Shown piece after piece: positions 9,426-18,835 of a DNA stretch of 64,000 bases. The position numbers were made by a program, and so were the translations under genes. The stretch lies in assembly GCF_026626885.1 (NCBI RefSeq), contig NZ_JAPNOA010000020.1, forward strand, positions 62,001 to 126,000. Reading direction: 5' to 3'. A model generated the notes under the pieces. It was not told where the DNA came from. It did no database searches and saw nothing but the letters and a program-made list of their open reading frames with translations. Positions within the stretch are counted from its first letter, which is position 1. Each line of letters begins with the position of its first letter. The stretch is from Parathalassolituus penaei. GTDB lineage: Bacteria > Pseudomonadota > Gammaproteobacteria > Pseudomonadales > Oceanobacteraceae.

Positions 9426-10097
9426 TCAGGCCTTGACGGTTTTGACACCGTCCTGGGTTCCCAGCAGCAGCACGTTGGCTGGACGCAGGGCAAACAGACC
9501 GTTGGTGATCACACCGGTGATCTGGTTGATGCGGGTTTCCAGCTCTTTGGCCTGGGTGATGCTCAGGTTGTAAACATCGAGAATGTGGCCGCCGTTATCG
9601 GTGACAACACCGGTACGGTACACCGGGTCACCGCCCAGCTTCACCAGTTCACGGGCAACGTAGGAACGCGCCATTGGAATCACTTCGACTGGCAGCGGGA
9701 ACTTGCCCATCACCGGCACCAGTTTGCTTTCGTCGGCGATGCAGATGAACTGACGGGCAACAGCACCGACAATTTTCTCGCGGGTCAGGGCCGCGCCGCC
9801 GCCCTTGATCATTTCCAGCTGGTGGTTGATCTCGTCAGCACCGTCGATATAGAAGTCGAGACCCGATACGCTGTTGAGGTCGTAGACTTCGATGCCATGA
9901 TCGCGCAGGCGTTTGGCTGATGCTTCAGAGCTGGCGACGGCTCCATCAAACTTCAGCTTGTGAGCCGCCAGGGCATCAATAAAGCAGTTGGCAGTTGAGC
10001 CGGTGCCGACACCGATGATGGAGTCTTTCTCGAGGTGAGGCAGAATGTAGTCAACGGCAGCCTGGCCAACGGCGCGTTTCAGTTCATCTTGGTTCAT
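9426..10097 (-). CDS. rpiA: Ribose-5-phosphate isomerase A
   Basis: Interconverts ribose 5-phosphate and ribulose 5-phosphate in the pentose phosphate pathway. The 223-residue length is normal. Phosphate-binding [15 protein letters not shown] lies near residue 32, followed by DGADEIN with the catalytic acid and [11 protein letters not shown] with the catalytic Lys. Divergent from ilvA across a 124-bp control region, with ydbH directly downstream. The rpiA/ilvA divergent pair is common in pseudomonads and relatives. Confidence 0.96.
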   Translation of the reverse strand: MNQDELKRAVGQAAVDYILPHLEKDSIIGVGTGSTANCFIDALAAHKLKFDGAVASSEASAKRLRDHGIEVYDLNSVSGLDFYIDGADEINHQLEMIKGGGAALTREKIVGAVARQFICIADESKLVPVMGKFPLPVEVIPMARSYVARELVKLGGDPVYRTGVVTDNGGHILDVYNLSITQAKELETRINQITGVITNGLFALRPANVLLLGTQDGVKTVKA

Positions 10098-10221
10098 GAC
10101 GTGTCACAGGTCGGTGGATTTGCGGGTCATTATAGTGATCTGTGCGTTACAATGCTGCCCTTCCAGCCCGTGAACCTTCCTGACGGCTGCCATTCATGTT
10201 CTTGCCGGGATTTACTGCACC

Positions 10222-11739
10222 ATGCTGAACGACTATCTGAGAAAAATTCTGACCTCACGTGTCTACGATGTTGCTATCGAGTCACCTCTGCACATTGCCC
10301 CGTTCCTGAGTGAACGCCTCGGCAACCAGATTTGGGTCAAGCGTGAAGACGAGCAGCCGGTATATTCCTTCAAGATTCGTGGTGCCTATAACAAAGTGGC
10401 ACACCTGACCGAACAGGAAAAAGAGCGTGGTGTGGTGGCGGCTTCGGCCGGTAACCATGCCCAGGGTCTGGCGCTGACCGCCAAAAAGCTCGGCATCAAG
10501 GCCGTGATTGTGATGCCGCGTACCACGCCGGACATCAAGGTGCGTTCGGTCAAAGCCCGTGGTGCCCGCGTGGTGTTGCACGGTGACAACTTCGACGAAG
10601 CCTATGCCCACTCGCAGAAGCTGGTGGAAGAAAAAGGCATGACCTACATCCACCCGTACGATGATCCGGAAGTAATTGCTGGTCAGGGCACTATCGCCAT
10701 GGAAATCCTGCGTCAGATGCAGGAGCCGGTGGATGCTGTGTTTATTCCGGTTGGTGGTGGTGGTCTGGTGGCCGGTATGGCGGCGTATATCAAGGCGCTG
10801 CGTCCGGAAATCCGTGTGGTGGGTGTGGAGTCCACTGAGTCGGCCAGTCTGGCGGCGGCCAAGGCGGCGGGTCATCTGGTGACGCTGCCACAGGTGGGCA
10901 TTTTTGCCGACGGCGTGGCGGTGGCCCGTATCGGCGACAACACCTGGGCAATTGCCAAGGATCACGTTGATGAAGTGATCACCTGTACCCCGGATGAAAT
11001 CTGCGCCGCTATCAAGGATATCTTTGATGACACCCGTGCGGTGTGTGAGCCTGCCGGTGCACTGGCGGTGGCCGGTGTGAAGAAATACGTCGAGCGTGAA
11101 GGTTGTGAAGGCCAGAACCTGGTGACCGTTCTGAGTGGTGCCAACGTCAACTTCGACCGCCTGCGTTATATATCGGAAGTGGCGGAAATCGGCGAAGGCC
11201 GTGAAATCATTCTGGCGGTGACCATTCCGGAACGTCCGGGCAGCTTCCAGAAATTCTGCAGCCTGCTGGGTAAACGTCCGATCACCGAGTTCAACTACCG
11301 TTATGCCGACGACAAACAGGCCCAGATTTACGTGGGTGTAAAGGTCAGCGGTGAACCGGGTGCTCGTCAGGAGCTGGTGCGTGAACTGCAGGCGGAAGGG
11401 TATCCGGTGCTGGATATCAGCGACAACGATATGGCCAAGTACCACATCCGCCATATGGTGGGTGGTCATGCGCCGGGTTCGGTGACGGACGAGCGTGTGT
11501 ACCGTTTTGAATTCCCGGAACGTCCGGGTGCGCTGCTGAACTTCCTGAAAACCCTCGGCAAACGCTTCAACATTTCGCTGTTCCACTACCGCAACCACGG
11601 CGCTGCCAGTGGTCGTGTGCTGGTGGGTCTGCAGGTGCCAGCTGACAAACAGTCCGAGCTGCACGGTTATCTGGACGATCTTGGTTACGGTTACTGGGAC
11701 GAGTCCGATAACACCGCGTACCAGCTGTTCCTGCGCTGA
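10222..11739 (+). CDS. ilvA: Threonine ammonia-lyase, biosynthetic
   Basis: PLP-dependent deamination of threonine to 2-oxobutanoate, the first step of isoleucine synthesis. The 505-residue protein has the catalytic fold with PLP Lys51 in YSFKIRGAYN, a Gly-rich phosphate-binding loop (PVGGGGLVAG), and two ACT-like regulatory domains (about 330-505) beginning EIILAVTIPERPGSFQKF and VYRFEFPERPGALLNFL. Two ACT-like domains mark the isoleucine-inhibited biosynthetic form. ATG at 10222 is chosen because MLNDYLRKILTSRVYDVA matches the family N-terminus. The upstream gap to rpiA is too short for a typical leader-peptide attenuator and none was seen. Confidence 0.95.
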   Translation: MLNDYLRKILTSRVYDVAIESPLHIAPFLSERLGNQIWVKREDEQPVYSFKIRGAYNKVAHLTEQEKERGVVAASAGNHAQGLALTAKKLGIKAVIVMPRTTPDIKVRSVKARGARVVLHGDNFDEAYAHSQKLVEEKGMTYIHPYDDPEVIAGQGTIAMEILRQMQEPVDAVFIPVGGGGLVAGMAAYIKALRPEIRVVGVESTESASLAAAKAAGHLVTLPQVGIFADGVAVARIGDNTWAIAKDHVDEVITCTPDEICAAIKDIFDDTRAVCEPAGALAVAGVKKYVEREGCEGQNLVTVLSGANVNFDRLRYISEVAEIGEGREIILAVTIPERPGSFQKFCSLLGKRPITEFNYRYADDKQAQIYVGVKVSGEPGARQELVRELQAEGYPVLDISDNDMAKYHIRHMVGGHAPGSVTDERVYRFEFPERPGALLNFLKTLGKRFNISLFHYRNHGAASGRVLVGLQVPADKQSELHGYLDDLGYGYWDESDNTAYQLFLR

Positions 11740-11758
11740 TTTTGTATGACAGCCCGCG

Positions 11759-12070
11759 TCAGCTGTTAATCAGCTGACTGCTGCCAGTGTCTGGAGGTAA
11801 CACCAGGCGCTGGCCAGCGTTCTGCCAGGTGGTACAGGCCACACGCAGCAGTGAGGCAAAGTTGCCCACTTCACCACGGCGTTCAATCACTTCCCGATAG
11901 ATCCTGCTCAGAAAAGTGCCGAGTGATAACCCGGCGTCGCTGGCGATCTGTTCCAGCAAATGCCAGAACACGGCTTCCAGCCGGATGCTGGTGACCACCC
12001 CATCAATACGAATCGAGCGGGTTTTCAGTTCAAACAGTTCTGGTTCAGCACCGGAATAGATTTCACACAT
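11759..12070 (-). CDS. Ribbon-helix-helix domain protein
   Basis: Small 103-residue protein resembling the RHH_4 family. The pattern ELKTRSIRIDGVVTSIRLEAVFWHLLEQIA (read in two parts: strand to about residue 25, then helix) fits a beta strand that would pair in a dimer, followed by helices. ATG at 12070 is preferred over an upstream TTG because AGGAGG lies 6 bp before it. Function is unknown; such proteins are usually DNA-binding, but no target is evident. It is convergent with ilvA and just downstream of the pfpI-like gene, so possibly cotranscribed with it. Confidence 0.75.
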   Translation of the reverse strand: MCEIYSGAEPELFELKTRSIRIDGVVTSIRLEAVFWHLLEQIASDAGLSLGTFLSRIYREVIERRGEVGNFASLLRVACTTWQNAGQRLVLPPDTGSSQLINS

Positions 12071-12153
12071 GGCCAACCTCCTTTCCTGAAGCGATTGCAG
12101 CCATCAGGGGATGGCTGCTGCGGGTTCCGGAAACGATTGTACCGTTTGTGGAA

Positions 12154-12720
12154 TCAGGCGTTGTTGAGCAGTTGGTTAAATTGTGCCAACCATGCCGGAT
12201 GCGCAGGCCAGGCCGGAGCGGTGACGATATTGCCATCAGTAACGGCATCGGTAACCGCGATGTCGGCGTAAATACCACCGGCCATGGTGACTTCCGGAGC
12301 ACAGGCTGGGTAAGCGGAAATACGACGTTCCCGGATCACATCAGCAGCGGTTAACAGCTGGGCGCCATGGCAAACAGCGGCAATCGGTTTGTTGGTCGCG
12401 GCGAAGTGTTTCACCAGTGCCAGCACCTCGGCATTCAGACGCAGATATTCTGGTGCACGGCCACCTGGCAGCAGCAGGGCGTCGAAATCTTCGCCTTTAA
12501 CGGCAGCAAAATCGGCATTGAGGATAAAGTTGTGACCCGGCTTTTCGCTGTAGGTCTGTTCACCCTCGAAATCGTGAATGGCGGTACGAATGGTGCTGCC
12601 ACTGGTTTTGTCCGGGCACACCACACTGACCTGGTGACCCACCATTTGCAGCGCCTGGAATGGCACCATCAGTTCGTAATCTTCTACGTAATCGCCAGCA
12701 ATAATGAGTACGCGTGACAT
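12154..12720 (-). CDS. DJ-1/PfpI family protein
   Basis: 188-residue single-domain protein of the DJ-1/PfpI (class I glutamine amidotransferase-like) superfamily. The nucleophile Cys117 lies in the elbow [10 protein letters not shown], and an acidic residue at about 14 (YVEDYEL) is placed as in deglycase/protease-type members. [15 protein letters not shown] is the usual central motif. Members act as deglycases, glyoxalases or chaperones in stress protection, or have unknown roles; the sequence does not decide which. It is followed on the same strand by the ribbon-helix-helix gene 83 bp away. Confidence 0.88.
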   Translation of the reverse strand: MSRVLIIAGDYVEDYELMVPFQALQMVGHQVSVVCPDKTSGSTIRTAIHDFEGEQTYSEKPGHNFILNADFAAVKGEDFDALLLPGGRAPEYLRLNAEVLALVKHFAATNKPIAAVCHGAQLLTAADVIRERRISAYPACAPEVTMAGGIYADIAVTDAVTDGNIVTAPAWPAHPAWLAQFNQLLNNA

Positions 12721-12877
12721 GGTCGGGCTCCTTGTTGTTATGAGGTTGGAGGCCTTCCATTGTGGAGACGATAAAGCGGGGCGGGTAACAGCGGATTACT
12801 ACAGAGAGGATTGGGGCTGAGCGGGCGGGAAGCTGGCGCTGATTGACCTGCTTCCCGTACTCAGCGGTTTGGCCGGA

Positions 12878-13462
12878 TTACAGGCGACCCTTGCTGAACA
12901 TTTCGCGGGCTTCCTGTTTTTTGCGTTCGCTTTTGCGCAACAGGATATAAAACGCACCCGTACCACCATGATGTGGCTGGGCGGTGTGGAACGCCTGTAC
13001 TTCTTCCATCTGCTCCAGCCAGTGCACCAGATAACTCTTCAATACTGCCGAGTCGCCCTGGCTTTTTTCGCCCTTGCCAGGCAATACCAGTACGCTGCGA
13101 ATATCGTGTTCCATGCAGTCGTGAACAAATCTGAACAGCTGTTGGCGCGCTTCTTCCACCGTTTTGCGGTGCAGGTCGAGGCGGGCTTCGGTATCGTATT
13201 TGCCCAGTCGCAACTTGCGATAAACGCCATCCTGAATACCCGGGCGTTTGTAACCCACAATGTCGTGTGGGCCGATGCGTTTGACGTCAGAGGTATGCAG
13301 ATAGTTGGGGTCACGTTTGACCACGGTACTTTCAGCAGCAATGCGGCGTGCTTCCTGTGAAGCAAGGTTGATGTCACCTTTCCGAATGGCGACCCGTTCG
13401 CGTGCCTGCAGTGGCTGCACGTCCTGCATCTCTGCGAGGAAGTTGTCGTCAGGCTCGGTCAT
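12878..13462 (-). CDS. smrA: Smr-domain DNA endonuclease SmrA
   Basis: 194-residue protein with a C-terminal Smr domain: LDLHRKTVEEARQQLF, the VLPGKGEKSQGD loop, then AFHTAQPHHGGTGAFYILLRK. The N-terminal FLAEMQDVQPL and the YRKLRLGKYD segment are those of E. coli YdaL (SmrA) rather than SmrB. Smr domains have nicking endonuclease activity; the cellular role of stand-alone SmrA is poorly defined. ATG at 13462 is chosen over an upstream in-frame extension because GGAAGAA lies just before it and family similarity begins there. Divergent from the Spy-like gene. Confidence 0.9.
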   Translation of the reverse strand: MTEPDDNFLAEMQDVQPLQARERVAIRKGDINLASQEARRIAAESTVVKRDPNYLHTSDVKRIGPHDIVGYKRPGIQDGVYRKLRLGKYDTEARLDLHRKTVEEARQQLFRFVHDCMEHDIRSVLVLPGKGEKSQGDSAVLKSYLVHWLEQMEEVQAFHTAQPHHGGTGAFYILLRKSERKKQEAREMFSKGRL

Positions 13463-13629
13463 GATTGTTCTTCCAGACTCAAATATGCCTATGATAACCG
13501 TTCTGAAGCGCGAACGGCCAACCTCCCGCGGTGACAATTCTTTGCCATGACAAACACAACTTTCAGCTGGAATCCCTACAATGAGAGGGGTGATAACAAG
13601 GTGGCGTATCCTGCGCCCAAGGCTGCATC

Positions 13630-14394
13630 ATGAAACAGGCATGGATGAAAACACTGGCACTGGGGACGTGTGCCTGGTTGCTGTCGGCGACAGCAATGGC
13701 ATTTCAGGGGCCGCACCGGGTCATCGACTGGGCTCTGATGCTGGACCTGAGTGAGCAGCAGGAGCAACAGCTCAGCGACATTGAAAACCAGTATCGCAAA
13801 CGTATCGATGCTCTTTATGAGCAGGCCGGGCCTGGTGCATGGGGCAAGGTTGCGAGTGACGAGGAAGTGCTGAAACAACGCCAGCAATTACGCGCGGTTC
13901 AGGCCGAGCAGCGTGCCGCCATGATTGCCGTGTTAACCACTGAACAGCGTCAGAAAGGTGCGGAAGCGGTGCGCCGTTTTCACATCAAGATGACCCGTGG
14001 CCTGATTCAGCGTATGACCGCCAATCTGACCCTGACCGAAGCCCAGAAAAAGGCACTGGATGACGGTGTGCTGCGTGTCACCGCCGACCATGAATGGCCG
14101 CTTGATCACGAACAGAATGAAATTGCGCGCGCCCGTATGGAAGCGTTGCTGTCGGAAAACCTGACTCCCGAGCAACTGAAACAGGTGCAGGACGAACGTG
14201 CCGAGCAGATGAAACGCTGGCCGCGTTTGCCAAAAGATATGGAAGGCCCGGGTGGTATGCCACCGATGTTGCCGCCACCACCGGAGTTTGGTGGTCCTCG
14301 TGGTGATATGCCGTCCTGTCCGGACAATGGTCCTGGTTGTGATGATGGTCCGCATGGACCCGATGATGGCAACTTTCCAGACGCAGGGCGTTAA
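13630..14394 (+). CDS. Spy/CpxP-like periplasmic protein with Pro/Gly/Asp-rich tail
   Basis: 254 residues with a clear signal peptide (WMKTLALGTCAWLLSATAMA, cleavage near residue 25). The mature part is mostly helical with four LTxxQ-like motifs (LSEQQEQQL, LTTEQRQ, LTEAQKKAL, LTPEQLKQV), the hallmark of Spy/CpxP/ZraP proteins, which act as periplasmic chaperones or stress sensors. Canonical Spy is about 160 residues; this protein is longer, with two LTxxQ halves in tandem, and ends in a disordered tail rich in Pro, Gly and Asp after residue 200. The tail contains two Cys residues. Monocistronic. No Cpx genes are adjacent, so the link is by fold only. Confidence 0.7.
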   Translation: MKQAWMKTLALGTCAWLLSATAMAFQGPHRVIDWALMLDLSEQQEQQLSDIENQYRKRIDALYEQAGPGAWGKVASDEEVLKQRQQLRAVQAEQRAAMIAVLTTEQRQKGAEAVRRFHIKMTRGLIQRMTANLTLTEAQKKALDDGVLRVTADHEWPLDHEQNEIARARMEALLSENLTPEQLKQVQDERAEQMKRWPRLPKDMEGPGGMPPMLPPPPEFGGPRGDMPSCPDNGPGCDDGPHGPDDGNFPDAGR

Positions 14395-14606
14395 ACGCCA
14401 CAATACTTGAAGTACTACTCAGTTGTGACAGAAATCCCGCCGTTGGTGGGATGAGGCTGCATAATGCGCGCGCTGTTCAGCAGGTCTCGTTCCGTCTCCC
14501 GGCGGGCGAGGCCTTTTTTGTGCCTGCCAGTTTTCCCCGCATCTTTCTGTGTATCTTGTTCTTCCGCACCAGTGCCGCTGCTCATCCCTGAGCGCGGTTC
14601 AATTCT

Positions 14607-15326
14607 TCAGAAACTGTACACCAGTGTGACGCCGAATTCGGTATCCACATTGTTGTTGTCTTCCGGCACCTGATCCACGTACTTGTACTTGTAGGTGATT
14701 TTGGTGGCCAGTGAGCCGTTGATCTGGCTTTTGAGGCCGGTTTCACTTTCAAACGTGCTGTTGCTGTTACCCAGCTCAGTGTTGGCGGTTTGGGTGAGCT
14801 CGGTACCTTCACCCACTTTCCAGCTGTACGACAGTGCCAGGCGGGCAATTGCTTCGTCGTCAATTTCACCGGTTTCCGACAGTTTGTCGCGGCGGTAACC
14901 CGGACCCATTTCGAGATCGAGTTTCATATCCTGACTGTCGAGGGCGCGATAACCGTAACCGATGGCCAAGGTGGTCTGGTAATCAAAACCACTGAAGCGT
15001 GCGCGTTCCTGGTCGGCGTGGGCCAGCAGGTACGTGGTGTCGTTCAGATTGCGATCGAACTGCACCTCGCCGTAGTACTTTTCCTTGGAGGTGACGTTGT
15101 CTTCCTGGCTTTTGAGTGCCTGTAACTTGAGGGTGGTGTCCCACTGTTCGCCGTAACGTTTGATGCCGAACTTGCCATTCAGGCTGCTGGTATCAGTGTT
15201 ACCTTCGGTGTTTAACAAACCGAGTTCGGTATAGCCGTCGATATAGGGGCGTGTTTGCTGTTGTTCTTCAGCAACGGCATTAATAGACAAGGCGAGCAGG
15301 GACACGGTCAGTGCCTGTTTCAACAT
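14607..15326 (-). CDS. DUF481 (YdiY-type) outer-membrane protein
   Basis: 239-residue protein with a signal peptide (LKQALTVSLLALSINAVAEE). The body is a probable beta barrel of alternating strands: GLLNTEGNTDTSSLNGKFGI, YGEVQFDRNLNDTTYLLAHADQER, IGYGYRALDSQDMKLDLEMG and the terminal DTEFGVTLVYSF, which ends in Phe as barrel proteins often do. This is the DUF481/YdiY pattern, described as salt-induced outer-membrane proteins in some species. ATG at 15326 is preferred, with GGAG 8 bp upstream; an upstream TTG lacks a site. The 212 bp between the Spy-like gene and this one hold no gene. Confidence 0.85.
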   Translation of the reverse strand: MLKQALTVSLLALSINAVAEEQQQTRPYIDGYTELGLLNTEGNTDTSSLNGKFGIKRYGEQWDTTLKLQALKSQEDNVTSKEKYYGEVQFDRNLNDTTYLLAHADQERARFSGFDYQTTLAIGYGYRALDSQDMKLDLEMGPGYRRDKLSETGEIDDEAIARLALSYSWKVGEGTELTQTANTELGNSNSTFESETGLKSQINGSLATKITYKYKYVDQVPEDNNNVDTEFGVTLVYSF

Positions 15327-15429
15327 GATGTTCTCCAGCAATTGGAAAATTGGCTGATAGCAGAACCTTGCAGAACTGCCACCGTCTGAATGATATGAGT
15401 ATCAGTGGGCGGTGGGGTTCCTGAAACAG

Positions 15430-15654
15430 TTATTTACCGGTACGCGCCAGTTTGTGGCTGAGGCGCATGACCATTGGGCCAAAACTGAAGGCAATCATAA
15501 AGGCAGGAGGCCAGGCCAGCGACCAGGCATGCATCCACAATTGCGGGAAATCGGGGCCGCTGCCAAGGTTGATAAATGTGATCCAGCAGGTCATCAGCAA
15601 GCTGAGAACACCCGACATGATCAGGCTGTTGATGATCCGGAATTTGATGCTCAT
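15430..15654 (-). CDS. DUF2798 small membrane protein
   Basis: 74-residue inner-membrane protein with two hydrophobic helices (about 9-30, INSLIMSGVLSLLMTCWITF, and 43-62, AWSLAWPPAFMIAFSFGPMV) and a basic C-terminus. This matches the DUF2798 family, whose function is unknown. ATG at 15654 follows GAGG at 5-nt spacing; the longer in-frame extension has no such site. It is about 100 bp upstream of the DUF481 gene on the same strand, but there is no sign that they work together. Confidence 0.82.
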   Translation of the reverse strand: MSIKFRIINSLIMSGVLSLLMTCWITFINLGSGPDFPQLWMHAWSLAWPPAFMIAFSFGPMVMRLSHKLARTGK

Positions 15655-15934
15655 AAGTACCTCGTCACCAGAATTTAAAACGGGCCGGCCATTATAGGTA
15701 AGTGGGCTGGAAGGCACTGCTCATGCGGGGTAGACGCACTGTTTCGAAAAACATCTGTTCAAATTAGCACCGTTTTGCGATGGCCCGTTTTACCCTGTGG
15801 AAACACGCCAATTCCGGCAGAATTGACCATTTTTTATTCCGTGGCAGCCTGTTCGGACGGCTTAACTGCCGTTGAATTCTGATAGGCTGGAGGAAGACGG
15901 TGCCCTCTGCGGCACACATTTCAGGGAGACCACC

Positions 15935-17503
15935 ATGCTTTATCGAATGAATGCTCATTTCATGGAGGCGATGCGTCCTGTTCACGTACTGGCTCGAATG
16001 TCGCGCCAGTTTCTGTACCAGCCACTGAACCCGCTCAACTACAGCCTGACCTTCCGCACCATGCGGGCCGGGATGGAGCTGGTGGAGCGTCTGACGGACT
16101 GTTACGAAGAACCGGCGTGGGAACTGGATTCCACCGAAGTTAACGGTGAGGATGTAGCCGTCCACTATGATGTGGTTCTGAGCAAGCCTTATTGCAATTT
16201 GCTGCATTTCCGCCGTGACATCGAAGGCGTTAATCACCCCAAAGTGCTGATGATTGCACCCCTTTCCGGCCACTACGCAACCTTGTTGCGGGGTACGGTT
16301 CGCGAGTTTCTGCCCGACCATGAGGTCTACATCACCGACTGGAAAAACGCCCGTGATGTACCGATGGCGGACGGCACGTTCCACTTCGACGATTACGTTG
16401 ATTACCTGATCGAGATGTTCCGCCTGCTGGGCCCGGACCTGCACGTTATGGCGGTTTGCCAGCCTTGTGTGCCGGCCATGGTGGCCGCCAGTGTGATGGC
16501 TGCCGAAAATGATCCGCGCCTGCCAGCCAGTATGGTGCTGATGGGTGGCCCGATTGACGTTCGTATCAACCCGACAGAAGTGAACGATTACGCGTCCGGC
16601 AAGGACCTGGAATGGTTTGAAGACAACGTGATTTGTCGTGTACCACGTGGCTTCAAAGGCCGTGGTCAGCTGGTGTATCCGGGCTTTATCCAGCTGTCCG
16701 GCTTTATGTCGATGAACCTCGATACCCACATCAGCAAACACTTCAAGTTCTTCACCGATCTGGTGAAGGGTGATGGTGATAGCGCTGAATCGCACCGCAT
16801 GTTCTACAACGAATACCTCGCGGTGATGGACATGCCAGCTCATTACTACCTCGATACTATTCGTCGGGTATTCCTTGAGCAGGCGCTGCCGCGTGGCGAG
16901 ATGGAGTTCCGTGGTCGCAAGGTTGACCTCAAGAGCATCAAGACCATGGCGCTGATGACGATTGAAGGCGAACTGGACGATATTACCGGCCGTGGCCAGA
17001 CCGCCTGTGCGCTGGATCTGTGTTCCAACGTACCGGCCAGCAAGAAACTGCATGTGGAAGAAGAAGGCGTGGGCCACTACGGTATCTTCAACGGCCGTAA
17101 GTTCCGCGAGTTGATTGCTCCGAAGATCAAAGCGTTTATGGCTCAGAATGCGGTTGAGGGGCTGCAGGCTCCATCGCTGGTAAAGCCTGAAGTTCAAGCA
17201 CTGGAGCAGGTACCGGCCGAAGTGCTGGAAATGCCAGTCGCCGAAGTTGTAGAGCCTGTTGCCGAAGTTGCTGAACCAGTAGCAGAAGTTGCAGAGCCAG
17301 TAGCAGAAGTTGCAGAGCCAGTAGCAGAAGTTGCAGAGCCAGTAGCCGAAGTGGTTGAGCCAGTGGCTGAAGTTGTAGAGCCTGTTGCTGAAGTTGCAGA
17401 ACCAGCTGTGGAAGCCTCTGAACCTGCACCACAAGCCGAACCTGCCAAACCACGTCGTACTCGCAAGAAACCAGCAGCGGATGCGCCAGGCACCGATGCC
17501 TGA
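15935..17503 (+). CDS. phaZ: Intracellular polyhydroxyalkanoate depolymerase with repeat tail
   Basis: Mobilises stored short-chain PHA granules. The first ~410 residues are the PhaZ alpha/beta-hydrolase: start MLYRMNAHFMEAMRPVHV, PLSGHYATLLRGTVREFL, ITDWKNARDVP, and the lipase-box equivalent AVCQPC with nucleophile Cys at about 175, as in Ralstonia-type PhaZ. The last ~100 residues are extra: eight or nine heptads of the type EPVAEVA or EPVAEVV (about 17213-17400), then Pro/Ala-rich sequence and a basic end (KPRRTRKKP). Such a tail recalls the Ala/Lys/Pro tails of nucleoid-binding phasins, but that is inference. ATG at 15935 has AGGGAGA upstream. A thiolase gene is convergent. Confidence 0.88.
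   Translation: MLYRMNAHFMEAMRPVHVLARMSRQFLYQPLNPLNYSLTFRTMRAGMELVERLTDCYEEPAWELDSTEVNGEDVAVHYDVVLSKPYCNLLHFRRDIEGVNHPKVLMIAPLSGHYATLLRGTVREFLPDHEVYITDWKNARDVPMADGTFHFDDYVDYLIEMFRLLGPDLHVMAVCQPCVPAMVAASVMAAENDPRLPASMVLMGGPIDVRINPTEVNDYASGKDLEWFEDNVICRVPRGFKGRGQLVYPGFIQLSGFMSMNLDTHISKHFKFFTDLVKGDGDSAESHRMFYNEYLAVMDMPAHYYLDTIRRVFLEQALPRGEMEFRGRKVDLKSIKTMALMTIEGELDDITGRGQTACALDLCSNVPASKKLHVEEEGVGHYGIFNGRKFRELIAPKIKAFMAQNAVEGLQAPSLVKPEVQALEQVPAEVLEMPVAEVVEPVAEVAEPVAEVAEPVAEVAEPVAEVAEPVAEVVEPVAEVVEPVAEVAEPAVEASEPAPQAEPAKPRRTRKKPAADAPGTDA
17213..17400 (+). repeat. In-frame 21-bp repeats coding EPVAEV(A/V) in phaZ
   Basis: About nine units of 21 bp, core GAGCCAGTAGCAGAAGTTGCA, with silent and Ala/Val-changing variants; the most alike are in the middle (about 17276-17342). 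This suggests recent slippage within an older repeat. Confidence 0.85.
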
Positions 17504-17521
17504 TCGTACCGTCAATAACAC

Positions 17522-17550
17522 AAACGGGTGAGCCAGTCTCACCCGTTTTT
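17522..17550 (+). terminator. Terminator of phaZ
   Basis: ACGGGTGAG / CTCACCCGT stem, CCAGT loop and a T5 run, starting 19 bp after the phaZ stop. Confidence 0.85.
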
Positions 17551-17600
17551 GTTTGTACCGTTTACGGATAATGCGCTGCCAATCCTCGAATCGCAGTCAC

Positions 17601-17628
17601 AAAAAAGCCCGGATTAACCGGGCTTTTT
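17601..17628 (-). terminator. Terminator of the thiolase gene
   Basis: Stem AAGCCCGG / CCGGGCTT with 5-nt loop, extended by A/T pairs. On the minus strand it ends in a T-run, about 30 bp after the thiolase stop. Confidence 0.88.
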
Positions 17629-17656
17629 CTTATGGAAGGATCAGACGAGTTGCGAA

Positions 17657-18835
17657 TTAACGCTCGATCGCCAGAGCCACACCCATACCACCGCCGATAC
17701 ACAGGGTAGCCAGACCTTTCTTGGCGTCCTGACGGATCATTTCGTGCAGCAGGGAAACCAGAATACGGCAGCCTGACGCACCAATCGGGTGGCCCAGAGC
17801 GATAGCGCCACCGTTTACGTTGGTCTTTTCAGGGTTGAAACCCAGACCCTTGTTCACAGACAGGGCTTGTACCGCGAAGGCTTCGTTGGCTTCTACCAGG
17901 TCCAGGTCAGCAACGGACCAGCCAGCTTTTTCCAGACACTTCTTGGTAGCCGGGATTGGGCCGGTACCCATGATTTTCGGGCTTACACCAGCACTGGAGT
18001 AGGCTTTGATAGTTGCCAGGATTGGCAGGCCCAGAGCTTCGGCTTTTTCCTTGCTGGCCAGCATAACAGCGGCAGCACCGTCGTTCAGGGAAGATGCGTT
18101 ACCGGCAGTGACGGTACCGTCTTTCTTGAAGGCTGGACGCATACCAGCCAGTTTGTCGGCAGAGATGCCGGCACGTGGGCCTTCATCTTTTTCGAAAACA
18201 ATCGGGTCGCCTTTACGCTGTGGAATCACAACCGGGGTGATCTCGTCCTTGAACTTGCCAGCTTCGATAGCGGCAATGGCACGGGCCTGGGAAACCACGG
18301 CGAATTCGTCCTGTTCGGCGCGGCTGATATTAAATTCTTCAGCGATGTTTTCAGCGGTGATACCCATGTGATAACCGTTGAAGGCATCCCACAGACCGTC
18401 AGAAATCATGGTGTCGACCATGTTCCAGTCGCCCATGCGCTGGCCGTTACGGGAATTTGGCAGTACGTGTGCGGAGTTGGACATGGATTCCTGACCGCCA
18501 GCGATGATCAGGTCGGCATCGCCCAGTGCAATTGCCTGAGCAGCCAGGTGCAGGGCTTTCAGACCTGAACCACACACTTTGTTGATGGTGATGGCAGAGG
18601 TGGTTTCAGCCAGGCCTGCCTTGATAACAGACTGGCGAGCCGGGTTCTGGCCGCAACCTGCGGTCAGTACCTGACCCATAATCACTTCATCTACTTCCTC
18701 GGCAGCAACACCAGTCTTTTCCATCAGAGCCTTGATAACGGTGGCGCCGAGCTCGACGGCTGAAAGACTGGCAAGGGAGCCGCCAAAAGATCCGATGGCG
18801 GTGCGGGTTGCTGCTACGATTACTACTTCGGTCAT
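17657..18835 (-). CDS. Acetyl-CoA C-acetyltransferase (beta-ketothiolase)
   Basis: 392-residue biosynthetic-type thiolase joining two acetyl-CoA to acetoacetyl-CoA, or the reverse. Active-site Cys88 lies in [13 protein letters not shown], His in [13 protein letters not shown], and the second Cys in [10 protein letters not shown]. Length and motifs fit both PhaA (PHA synthesis) and AtoB (acetoacetate degradation). Placement opposite a PHA depolymerase favours a role in PHA/acetoacetyl-CoA turnover, but no phaB or phaC is in the window, so no symbol is assigned. Monocistronic; start ATG at 18835 after GGAGAGAAT. Confidence 0.93.
   Translation of the reverse strand: MTEVVIVAATRTAIGSFGGSLASLSAVELGATVIKALMEKTGVAAEEVDEVIMGQVLTAGCGQNPARQSVIKAGLAETTSAITINKVCGSGLKALHLAAQAIALGDADLIIAGGQESMSNSAHVLPNSRNGQRMGDWNMVDTMISDGLWDAFNGYHMGITAENIAEEFNISRAEQDEFAVVSQARAIAAIEAGKFKDEITPVVIPQRKGDPIVFEKDEGPRAGISADKLAGMRPAFKKDGTVTAGNASSLNDGAAAVMLASKEKAEALGLPILATIKAYSSAGVSPKIMGTGPIPATKKCLEKAGWSVADLDLVEANEAFAVQALSVNKGLGFNPEKTNVNGGAIALGHPIGASGCRILVSLLHEMIRQDAKKGLATLCIGGGMGVALAIER

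Noticed and set aside
10282-11664. 460-codon minus-strand frame
   Set aside because: Antisense shadow of ilvA, His/Thr-rich as typical of such shadows.
13630-14394. Functional pairing of the Spy/CpxP-like protein with the CpxA-like kinase at 2-838
   Set aside because: They are 13 kb apart with unrelated genes between them; family resemblance alone is not enough.
14464-14673. 69-codon plus-strand frame after the Spy-like gene
   Set aside because: Arg/Ser/Cys-rich composition, no ribosome site, overlaps the conserved 3' end of the DUF481 gene.
15764-17542. 592-codon minus-strand frame with FCYWLCNF repeats
   Set aside because: Antisense to phaZ; the repeats mirror the EPVAEV coding repeat.
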